Assembly (NCBI GenBank): GCA_002221725.1
Contig: NJFT01000272.1
Coordinates: 1-49,655, forward strand
Length of the DNA: 49,655 bases
Reading direction: 5' to 3'
DNA from: Scedosporium boydii
Taxonomy: Eukaryota; Ascomycota; Sordariomycetes; Microascales; Microascaceae
In this document: one piece after another, positions 9,815 to 18,607 of the stretch
Layout: each line of letters begins with the position of its first letter
Numbering within the stretch: position 1 is the first letter of the stretch
The notes under the pieces: model-generated
Told to the model about the DNA's origin: nothing
Database searches by the model: none
Seen by the model: only the letters and a program-made list of their open reading frames with translations
Program-made: the position numbers and the translations under genes

Positions 9815-11565
9815 ATGTCCGAGAAACAAGTTGCGCTCTCCTCCGCCGTCCCCGATGTCCAGCATAGCGAGGGCAAGACCAATGACGACGTCGACTTCCG
9901 ACACAGCAACGAAGAGAAAGGCCTTCGATTAGATGAAGCCCAGGCACAAGCGGATTACTCTGGTGCTAGGGCCAAGACTGATGCCAAAGAGATCGCTCTT
10001 GTTCGGAAGCTTGACAGGCGTATTTTGCCCATGCTCTGCATTATGTACTTTCTTAACTACGTACGTGCACTTATCGCATGATTCTGCTTTTAATATTTGT
10101 CCTAACTGATCGAGATCATAGCTAGATCGAACTGCCATCGCTTCAGCGAGGTTGAATAACCTTGAAAAAGACTTGAATCTCAAGGGAAACCAGTACAATA
10201 CTTGCATTTCCATTCTGTTTGTCGGGTAGGTGGCCGGGCACTCAAGCCCCTTTGGAGTAAAAGTAACGCTGACAGCTATCCGTAGCTATCTCCTCTTCCA
10301 GCTGCCATCGAACATGCTCATGGCCTCATCTCATGTCCGACCGTCTACATACATGGGAATTTGCATGGCTATTTGGGGTGTCACCTCGGGTTTGACTGCC
10401 GTTACGCAAAGTTACATCGGACTCTTGATGGTTCGGTTCTTCCTTGGAATTGCTGAAGCTCCTTGTAAGTGCCAAATAAGCTTTGGGTTTGGAAGGAATG
10501 TTGCTTACACGGAACGGTAAAATGTAGTCTATCCTGGTGCTCTATTTCTGCTTTCGATCTTTTACACCCGCAAGGAGATAGCCGCGAGAATGGCAATCCT
10601 GTATTCAGCCAATATCCTCGCCACTGCATTCTCGGGACTCATTGCTGCTGCGACCTTTTCTACTATTGACGGAGCCCATGGCATTGCTGGCTGGAGATGG
10701 TGAGTGTGCTCCCACATCCGCTCGTGCTGATACCAGAGAAGATCGGCGCTCATATATTACTGTTAGGCTCTTCATCATCGAAGGCATCATCACCGTCGTC
10801 ATGGCCCTCCTCTCAATCCCCATCCTTCCCGACCATCCCTCCACAACGAAATGGCTCACGGAAGAAGAGCGGAAACTCGCCCACGATAGAATCAGCCGCG
10901 ACACAGTCCAGGAAGCATCGCACACTAGCAACTGGGAAAGTCTGAAATTAGCCTTCGGTGACCCTCGCCTCTATGTCCTTGCCCTGATGCAGAACCTCCA
11001 CCTCTCGGCCAACGGATTTACCAACTTCTTCCCCACGGTCGTCGGGACCCTCGGATTCAACCGCACCGTTACTCTCCTCCTTACCGCCCCGCCGTTTGTC
11101 CTCTCTGCCGTTGTAGGCCCTTTATACGGTATCAACTCAGGGAAGTTCAACGAACGCTCATGGCACATCACAGGCGGAATGGGTCTCTCGATGGCAGGCT
11201 TCATAATCGCGGCCTCGACGCTCAACACAGCAGCTCGGTACATTGCGTGCTTCTGCTTCGCCGTCGGAGTGTATGCAGTTAACTCTTGCATTCTGGGTTG
11301 GGTGTCCGCTACACTAGGGCAGACCATGCAGAAGAAGGCGATTTCGCTGGGTTTCGTGAACATGGTTGCGAATGCGTCGTATATCTATACGCCGTACCTC
11401 TACCCCTCTGGGGATGGTCCTAGGTACACGATGGCTATGGGAACGGAAGCTGGGTTTGCGGGGGGAGTGATTATCTGTGTTTGGGTGTTGAGGTTCTGGC
11501 TGATGGCGACAAATCGAAAGTTGAAGAGAACCGGCGAGGGCGGTGGGCTGCTATACGCATATTAA
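9815..11565 (+). CDS. MFS transporter, anion:cation symporter (allantoate/tartrate permease-like)
   Basis: Plasma-membrane carrier of the major facilitator superfamily, 499 residues, five exons: 9815-10060, 10122-10225, 10286-10464, 10528-10699 and 10767-11565. All four junctions are GT-AG and keep frame. A charged cytosolic N-terminus precedes RRILPMLCIMYFLNYLDRTA, which is the hallmark first helix of the ACS family (Dal5, Tna1, Vht1 in yeast; TtuB in bacteria). Further markers are LPSNMLM in helix 2, RFFLGIAEAPFYPG around helices 4-5, and a central loop between two six-helix halves. ACS members import organic anions such as allantoate, nicotinate, biotin and tartrate. Substrate cannot be read from sequence, but a tartrate/D-malate dehydrogenase lies 3.4 kb downstream, which favours a dicarboxylic hydroxy acid. 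No lesion seen. Confidence 0.9.
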
Positions 11566-11996
11566 AATCTCGTGCCTCGCGAGTGGTGTCAAGTAACCTC
11601 GTTGACATTTCCTAGGACTCATCATGGGGTACGCTATTGTGGCATAAAGATCTATCGATTGGACAGTAGGGGACGACGAGTGCAGACGCCACTGCTACTG
11701 AAAGGTCATTGGGAAGCCAGTCGAGGGAACTTTTGGTTAGAATGGTTAGCTTAGGTACTTTGCCATAAGAATGAGATAATGGGGGATCTTTGTTTAGCAC
11801 AAATCGGTTTGCCTGTATATCCACGGCCAAGCTGGTAGTCAGTCACGATTGGAGTTCTACACCGCCCGTCGTAGCGGTTATCATACCGAAGTATATCCCC
11901 AGCTAAATGTGCAATATATACAAGTCGAAAATAGATGAAATAGTTCGGTGATAACCTGGGTAGCGTAGAGAATGAAGTTCAAAATCCCTAAACTGA
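11566..11996. other. Convergent intergenic region
   Basis: About 430 nt between the transporter (plus) and the small zinc-cluster gene (minus), so it holds the two 3' ends. Short frames only; nothing recognised. Confidence 0.5.
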
Positions 11997-12913
11997 TTAC
12001 CACAGATATTGTTGCCTAAATTCCTCGGACAGTTCAACCCTTCCGTCCACCAGGCGTGATTCCGAATCCGAACTTCCAGTCCGCTCTCTTGCAGTTTTGT
12101 CATTCTGAAGGCTAGACGGCCCCCTCGAATAAGTTTGTGCGTCTATGCCATCTTGATTGAAGTGCAGCTCTGCGTTTGTCCCTGACGCCGTGGAAGGCAT
12201 CGCCGGAGGCACAGTCGACTGGACTGGTTGGTTATAGCTTGAAGCAGACTTCTGAGTAGACCTCCGGCCGAGATCCGGCTGTAGAATTTGTTGTTGAGAC
12301 GAGTTAGCCGCTCTGGTTTCCCCCTCCATGTCGACAGCCCATCTTCGAATGTCTTCAGCAGACACCAAAGGGTATTCTTCCCATTGTGTAATGAAGCTGG
12401 ACTTGGCACGTCCTGGGTCAAAATTCCTCTCGCTTAAAGTGATCATTCGGCTGTCGGGAGCTTCGGAGGCACTCGGAAATGCCCTTTCGATGGCATCGCC
12501 ACTAGAGGCGTGCCAAAGACGCAAGAGAGCTGTTTCTGTTTCTCTCAGGCGGTGCTCAAGCGCTTCAGTATATCCTTTGGCCGGGCCACTACGTAAATCA
12601 GTCAAATTCAGCTGTAGGCCAATAAGAACCATTGGACCAACCGCTTTCTAGTGGTGGACCAGACGCAGGGTCGATCCAGGATACGACACCGAGAACATAT
12701 CGGCCTGGTAATATCACTGCTTAGTGAATTTCAAGCGAATAGGCCCGAAATGAGCTCATACCTGGCTTCGTCACACTAAGAAAGACGTCAGCCGTTTTGG
12801 TATGTCCTTGGCAAGCTACTGTCTAGTTACGGCGTGAAATGGGAATGGAAACCTACTTTTTGCTTTCGAGAACGACAGCTATTGCAAGCCGCCCGACTTC
12901 GGATCGGTGTCAT
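11997..12913 (-). pseudogene. Small Zn2Cys6 regulator with a 2-nt frame break at the third Cys
   Basis: A short zinc-cluster DNA-binding protein of about 240 residues, lacking a fungal regulatory domain. Exon 1 (12913-12857) codes MTPIRSRAACNSCRSRKQK, the first zinc half (C-x2-C and the basic stretch). Exon 2 (12716-12642) codes DITRPICSRCRILDRPCVW, the second half (C-x2-C-x6-C). Exon 3 (12588-11997) codes a GPAKGYTEALEHRLRETE dimerisation segment and a C-terminal FRQQYLW. The exon 2-3 junction is clean. Exon 1 to exon 2 is not: the summed coding length is 724 nt, two short of a multiple of three, and the third zinc Cys is missing. TG in front of the GTAGGT donor would complete both the frame and the TG|T Cys codon. 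No other GT-AG pair I tried repairs it. So this is a recent pseudogene, a sequence error or an unusual splice. It lies inside the catabolic run and could have been its pathway regulator. Confidence 0.72.
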
Positions 12914-13427
12914 CCAGTGGCTCTGGGTCCTCGGCAAAGGGAGCCCCCCGGGGAACTTCTTTCTGCTGATGGGAAAGGGTGGCACTGTTCACAGGGAGTA
13001 TGAAGTGATCTTTCACTCATAATGCGGCTATCGGGTGAATATTTTTACGAAGTAGGATTCATCGGCTCAAGGCGGCACCGCAACGAAGCGTTCAGTTGTT
13101 GGGGACAATTTCCCGCCTGCGCCGTCGGGTTAAAATTTAAGCGCAACCCCCGCAACCCCTGCTTCGGCCCGTCCGGCCACCTCGGCTCCAATTACCTCCG
13201 GGCTCCACGGCTTTCGCCGCCCCTTCTTGGAAAGGAAGACAAAAAAAAATAAAATAAAATAAGAATAAAAAAGGCAGTAAATACATTGATCGAGACAAAT
13301 CCCCCCAAGCACGTCTTGATAACACAAGGCGGTTTCCTCCCCTCCCCTTCAGTGAGGACCATTACCCTGTTGCGACAGACTTGCTTTCACTCGGTCACCC
13401 TTGACTTACCATTACGTCCTTAACACC
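12914..13427. other. Divergent promoter region, regulator and hydrolase
   Basis: About 510 nt between the minus-strand small regulator and the plus-strand hydrolase. It contains one copy of the 9-mer TACGAAGTA (13046-13054) that clusters at 20-23 kb, and an A-rich stretch near 13241-13272. No gene recognised. Confidence 0.5.
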
Positions 13428-14330
13428 ATGTTTGATTCGTTTGAACCTTTCGCCATTTTGGCGCAGTCCTCACCAGAGGTCACCATCAAAGGCCTGAAAA
13501 GTGGGGATGCATCCTCCCCGCTTCCTCCGTTGCTCCTAATCCACGGGTTCCCTCAGACCTACCATATCTGGCATCTCGTGGCCAGCCAGCTTCTGGACAA
13601 ATACACCCTTGTCCTCATAGACCTGCGCGGCTACGGCGAATCCTCCAAGCCAGACGATGTATCAAACTACGCCAAAAGCGCCATGGCCCGCGACTGTATC
13701 GCCGTCATGGACAAGCTGGGCTTTACATCCTCCTTTTTTGTTTGTGCTCATGACCGTGGCGCGAGGGTAACACATAAACTGTGCGTGGACCACCCCGAGC
13801 GTGTTCGCAAGGCTATCCTGCTCGACATCTGTCCCACACTGGCCATGTACGAGGCGACAAACTTTGAATTCGCAAAGGCCTACTTTCATTGGTTTTTCTT
13901 GATTCAACCCGAGCCACTTCCCGAGACTCTCATTTCTGCTGAACCGAGGAAGTTTGCCAAGATGTTCATGGGGAGGAGGCAGGAAAAGGCCTTGCAGATC
14001 TTCAAGGACGAATGCTTCGAGGCATACATAAAGAACATGAGTGATCCGGCTGCGGTACATGCCATGTGCCAGGACTACCGGGCGGCCGCGACGTTGGATC
14101 TAGATGAGGCCAGGGACGATTTGGCAAATGGCCGTCTTGTGAAGTGCCCGCTGCTTGTGCTTTGGGGAAAGCATGGTGTTATCGAAAGGTGTTTTGACGC
14201 AGTGAAGGAGTGGAGAGCCGTGACGCAGCAAGATGTTCCCGTTGAGGGCTATGCCGTCGAATCCGGTCATTATTTGGCGGAGGAGGCGCCGGAAGAAATT
14301 GTGTCTGCAATTGAAAAGTTTCTAAAATAG
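13428..14330 (+). CDS. Alpha/beta hydrolase, fluoroacetate dehalogenase-like
   Basis: Single exon, 300 residues from the ATG at 13428 (only TTG starts upstream). The fold markers are HGFPQT (39-44) and DLRGYGESSKP. The nucleophile is Asp109 in AHDRGAR, with Asp133 and His281 (ESGHY) completing the triad. Compared with what is known of Rhodopseudomonas fluoroacetate dehalogenase (Asp110, Arg111, Arg114, Asp134, His155, Trp156, Tyr219, His280), this protein has counterparts for every residue: Asp109, Arg110, Arg113, Asp133, His154, Trp155, Tyr217 and His281. That includes the carboxylate-binding arginines and the halide-stabilising His-Trp-Tyr set. The expected reaction is hydrolysis of a 2-haloacid (for example fluoroacetate to glycolate). 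An epoxide or ester of a small organic acid is the alternative, because relatives include epoxide hydrolases. It precedes the dehydrogenase gene by 617 nt on the same strand. Probably cytosolic; no signal peptide is seen. Confidence 0.85.
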   Translation: MFDSFEPFAILAQSSPEVTIKGLKSGDASSPLPPLLLIHGFPQTYHIWHLVASQLLDKYTLVLIDLRGYGESSKPDDVSNYAKSAMARDCIAVMDKLGFTSSFFVCAHDRGARVTHKLCVDHPERVRKAILLDICPTLAMYEATNFEFAKAYFHWFFLIQPEPLPETLISAEPRKFAKMFMGRRQEKALQIFKDECFEAYIKNMSDPAAVHAMCQDYRAAATLDLDEARDDLANGRLVKCPLLVLWGKHGVIERCFDAVKEWRAVTQQDVPVEGYAVESGHYLAEEAPEEIVSAIEKFLK

Positions 14331-14947
14331 GCATCTGCATAAATGGAAGTTTTCTTGCACTCTATTGCAGAAAATAAATAAATAAAATTAAAAGTAATAA
14401 ATGCCGAGATTGGAAACACAAAAATCAGCGTGTGTTGCGAGGTTCTGTGCTGCTTGGGCGTTCATCTCATCCCAAAGTTGATGTATGGGAGCGACAATGT
14501 CGAAGACGGGAAGATAGTCAATTGATCCCTCTGGTTAAAGCCTGTCTGCAGGTGAAGTCGACACACTAACGAGAGTAAATCTATTCGGAGACACCATCTC
14601 TTCCAATTCCGCCATAGCCACCGTACATCACCGGGCAATACTCTGGTTCAAGTTGTCGGTTTCTCGGCTGGTACAATTGGAGGAATTTCGGAACTCTGCG
14701 TCTTCATTGCTTTCTGTTCGAATGTCTACCCCTCCCCGGAACAGACTGAACTTCCAATAGGCCGTCATCCTCGCTGGGCTTGAGGTTGGAGCGATGCGGC
14801 TATACCTTTTGCCGACGTCGGTTCGACGAAAAATGACGATTCTCCTCAGCGGGGAATGATACAAGTTCATGTTTGTTCCTCATCAAGTGCGTGAAATTTC
14901 CTTGTATGGAGTATTGAGTTGCAGATACCTTCCACACACTCTCAAAG
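14331..14947. other. Intergenic region before the dehydrogenase
   Basis: About 620 nt between two plus-strand genes. It starts with an AT-rich 3' flank (AATAAATAAATAAAAT near 14373) that may include the poly(A) signals of the hydrolase. The rest is unremarkable promoter sequence of the dehydrogenase. Confidence 0.5.
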
Positions 14948-16045
14948 ATGAACGGGACCAAGTCACTCAGAATTGCCGTCATCCCTGGCGATGGCATCGG
15001 CATCGAAGTGATGCCTTACGGTATACGATGCCTCCAAGCTGCCGCGCAGGTCTTTGATCTCTCGCTCGAATTCGAGCATTTCGATTTCGCCAGCTGCGAA
15101 TATTACGCCAAGCACGGCACCATGATGCCCCCGGACTGGAAAGACACCCTCTCCAAGTTTGACGGCATCTACTTCGGCGCCGTGGGCATGCCGGACAAAG
15201 TTCCCGACGACATCTCCCTCTGGGGCAGTCTGCTCAAGTTCCGCCGCGAGTTCGACCAGTACATCAGTCTGCGCCCCTGTCGCCTCATGCCCGGCGTGGC
15301 GTCCCCGCTCGCGAACAAAAAGCCCGGTGACATCGACTTTTGGATCGTGCGCGAGAACACAGAGGGCGAGTACAGCAGCATCGGCGGCAAGATCTTCGAG
15401 GGTACGGAACGCGAGACGGTGATCCAGGAGACGGTAATGACACGCGTGGGCGTGGACAGAGTGCTGAAGTATGCCTTTGACCTGGCCAAGAGCCGCCCTA
15501 GAAAGAAGCTCACGAGCGCTACCAAGAGCAATGGGATCAACACTACGATGCCGTACTGGGATTCCCGCGTCAAGGAAATGGCGAAGAATTACCCTGATGT
15601 GGCCGTCGACAAGTACCACATCGACATCCTCACGGCGCATTTCGTCTTGCGGCCCGAGATGTTCGACGTCATCGTCGGCAGCAACCTCTTTGGGGACATT
15701 CTATCAGACCTCGGCCCAGCATGTACGGGGACGATCGGGATCGCTCCGTCCGGGAACATTAACCCCACGGGCGAGTTCCCCAGCTTGTTTGAGCCGGTGC
15801 ACGGGAGTGCCCCGGATATCTGTGGCAAGGGAATAGCGAATCCCGTCGGCATGATTTGGGCGGGCCAGATGATGCTTCATCACTTTGGGTTCACAGATGC
15901 CGCTGACGCCATGCTGAAGGCGATTGAGAATGTACTCGCGAGGTCGGAGCCGGCTGTCATGACTAGGGACATGGGAGGACAGGGGAATACTCAAACACTT
16001 GGGGAGGCCATTGAAAAGGAAATTCTGTCGATCAAGAAGAAGTGA
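14948..16045 (+). CDS. Tartrate dehydrogenase/decarboxylase or D-malate dehydrogenase
   Basis: Single exon, 365 residues, normal length for the family. It belongs to the beta-decarboxylating dehydrogenases (isocitrate and isopropylmalate dehydrogenase superfamily). Motifs in order are VIPGDGIGIEV at the N-terminus, the SLRPCRLMPGV arginine segment, WIVRENTEGEYSSIGG, the ATKSNGI catalytic Lys region, and SNLFGDILSDLGP with metal-binding Asp residues. SLFEPVHGSAPDICGKGIANP follows at the NAD site. The ENTEGEYS and SLW..LLKFRREFDQY patterns fit the tartrate dehydrogenase / D-malate dehydrogenase (TtuC/DmlA) branch rather than leucine or lysine biosynthesis. Known enzymes of this branch use NAD and Mn2+ to convert meso-tartrate to D-glycerate plus CO2, L-tartrate to oxaloglycolate, and D-malate to pyruvate. 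A D-glycerate kinase 8.5 kb upstream fits the first reaction. Cytosolic or mitochondrial location cannot be decided. Confidence 0.88.
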   Translation: MNGTKSLRIAVIPGDGIGIEVMPYGIRCLQAAAQVFDLSLEFEHFDFASCEYYAKHGTMMPPDWKDTLSKFDGIYFGAVGMPDKVPDDISLWGSLLKFRREFDQYISLRPCRLMPGVASPLANKKPGDIDFWIVRENTEGEYSSIGGKIFEGTERETVIQETVMTRVGVDRVLKYAFDLAKSRPRKKLTSATKSNGINTTMPYWDSRVKEMAKNYPDVAVDKYHIDILTAHFVLRPEMFDVIVGSNLFGDILSDLGPACTGTIGIAPSGNINPTGEFPSLFEPVHGSAPDICGKGIANPVGMIWAGQMMLHHFGFTDAADAMLKAIENVLARSEPAVMTRDMGGQGNTQTLGEAIEKEILSIKKK

Positions 16046-16337
16046 TAGATGTATAAGACTATAAGAGAGGGTATACGCCGCCCGTTTTCAACGTAACGCA
16101 GAATTCGTCCGTCGATAAATATAAAGTACCACTTCTCTCCGCTGGCATGTCTTTGATTTCATGTCTTCATTTCCCTGTTTCCATTTGTCGCAGCACACCC
16201 TGTTGTAATAAAACCTGCTGCTTCAAACGTAACCGCCTGCCAAATCTGCGGCGAATTTCCCAACAACCTGGACTTTATAAGTAAAGGGGTGGTTTCTCTG
16301 ACACAAATAATCGCAATTCTGACGTGCTTCTCCATTC

Positions 16338-18607
16338 CTAGACATATACGAATCCCTGTCTCGGATGTCCCACCGGTTCCGTCGAGAAACCGCAGTGTCC
16401 AGCATGGAGAGGTGTAGCTTCCATCATAACCCCCCATTTTAAGAAACCGAGCGGCGCGTTCGGTTGCGCCTCGCCAGCAACTGAATGACATGAAGCCGCT
16501 ATAGCCAGACTGCAGTTTCCTACCACTGGCACCGTCGTCGGAAGTCGTAGGAAGGAGACTCCCCAGATCGCAAATACCAACAGAAAGCAGCCAATGAGGA
16601 CGAAAATGATGGCAATCGGCGAGTAGCCACACGTCACTAGCTCCCAGGTCTCCTCCGACGCATGGAGGGATTCAACAGCAACGACGAAGATGCTCTGCGA
16701 CATCAACCAATGTATCAAGGCGCACAAGACGATGAGTGGAATGCTGAATCGATACGGGAGCTGAAGGAAATACCGCGACCGTTGCTCCCCCTGTGGCCTT
16801 GACGAGACACGTAGGGATTTCGGGACAAGGCCAAAGTCGCTCCATTCCTTGGCACCAAGCATGCGCGTAAACAAGTTATTGTAGGAGAAGTAGAGGAGTG
16901 AGAAAACGACATGAGGCACGTTAGCAATCAGAACAACGGCCGCGAGGCCTGGCGTGTCCTCCTTCGTCCAATTGATCATGGTACTTTCTGATGTCGAGCC
17001 GAGGCCCAAGTCCCAGAGGGCCGACATCGATTGGGGTCCGGACATTCTCACGATGCTCATTGCCAGGGAAACGCAGATGGCAACTATGCCGATGACGTAG
17101 CTGCAGACCGGTTAGGGTGTATGGTTAGCCCTGGTACAAGAACAGAAAATGGAGGAAAGGAGCCTTAACAAAAGGGAAAGGCGAAGGCGCCAAAGGGTAA
17201 GTCAGCGCTGGGTGGGGGGGAGGACGATACAGGAGATTATAAAATATCCAGCTCGGTTTTCCCTGAGCTGTGAGCCAGCGTTTCCGGACATCCACCCACG
17301 GCGTGGCCGACAATCGGCCACTGCGCCAAGACCTCATCACTTTCTCTCGTGTCAGAGAACACATGCCCCTCGTGCGGTTGTCCGGGAAAGCCAGAAAGGA
17401 TGCGATGGCGTCTCCCAGGACAAGAAGCGGACCCTCATGCGGGAAAAGTGCTATTAGAATGAGCAAGACCGCCTTGGTAAGATTGGCAACGAGTACCGGG
17501 ATCGCCAAGGTAACGTGAAAGTTGAGTCGACAACGCTCTTCTTCGGGCTTGCTGAGGCAGTATATAGCTCTGTTGCCTTCGAAATTCCAATTACCCTTCA
17601 TACTCGGAAGTTTGGACCGGCAAGTCTCACCAGAACAGGGCCTTCCCATGTTACAAACCCATTCGAAAGGACTCCAAGGACACTCGCGCTGTGAGGACAG
17701 CATGGATACGGATGACGAACCCCAGCTCATGTAAGTCTCGTTCGAGTCGGTGATCACGAGGACATTGCTGCGGGAGGTCTGGAAGGTGGTGGCATATGCG
17801 TTCAGACAATCCGCGGCTGTAATGTTTTCGTACTCGGGAGACAAGACGACGCTACGTATGTTGCGAATACGATCAGCCCACTCCTTATTGTTGGCAGACT
17901 GGATTGAGAGTATCTCTTCATTGTAGTCGACGTTGCCTGGGTCCAAAAACGCCTCCTCAGCAACAAAATGTTCGTATGAGATGGCCGAGATTGACGTAAA
18001 TATCACAGAGTTGTATCTAGATGTTGGTCAGCCTGCCCGACTACTCTACCAGTTTCTCAGGGATACCTAGGAATACCACGATGACGAATCCGAAAACAAC
18101 TAGAGTGGGCTTGCGGACCGAAGCCGTGACTTACAGGAAATGCAAAGGAAGCGAAGAGATTCCTAGCAAAACCCAGACGATGGCTCTCCTTTTCCGAATC
18201 TTGAACAGGTTGGAAACGCTCTGTGCTCCAATGACCATCCACCTGCCGCTATTATGTGCTCTATCCACTTCGTCCCTTGTCGGGGCCGCAAGGCATTGCA
18301 TGGCATAGTTGCTTGCCCCTAGCAACGCGGAACTGAGGATGTTGATGACCAAGTGGACTCCAAGGCTAATGTTACGGGATTTCGAACAGCTCCCCTCGAA
18401 GAGAAGATGGCGACCGTCATCCGTGTCGGCCGAGCCGTGTGGTTTCGTGGAAGCCCATATTGTGACAATCAGATTCAAGAAGAGGATAAGGAACGAAGAG
18501 ATGGCGCCGATGAGAACGGGTCGGCTCCAGCTCCGGTCGCCGAACCGGGGTCTTTTGTCCTCGTCCTCGTCATACTGGGGGATTGGTAACATTTGTTGAC
18601 CTCCCAT
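16338..18607 (-). CDS. DUF6536 multi-pass membrane protein
   Basis: About 673 residues, exons 18607-18135, 18016-17231 and 17100-16338 on the minus strand, GT-AG and in frame. The N-terminal 150 residues match what I know of the fungal DUF6536 domain: one early transmembrane helix (LIGAISSFLILFLNLIVTIW) and the conserved stretch LAAPTRDEVDRAHNSGRW, followed by a segment ending in SVSNL. A long extracellular-type loop with several cysteines (CPWSPFEWVC, CSGETC) and N-glycosylation sequons follows, and then at least six more hydrophobic helices. Function is unknown; relatives are common in ascomycetes and often many per genome. It is convergent with the dehydrogenase (292 nt between stops). Confidence 0.82.

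Noticed and set aside
6923..12913. The domain-less regulator and the small zinc-cluster gene as two halves of one split transcription factor
   Set aside because: The small gene has its own start, dimerisation segment and complete C-terminus, and lies on the other strand with the transporter between; two separate genes fit better.
14963..15640. 225-codon open frame antisense to the tartrate/D-malate dehydrogenase
   Set aside because: A shadow of a GC-rich real gene; composition is not protein-like and no motif is present.
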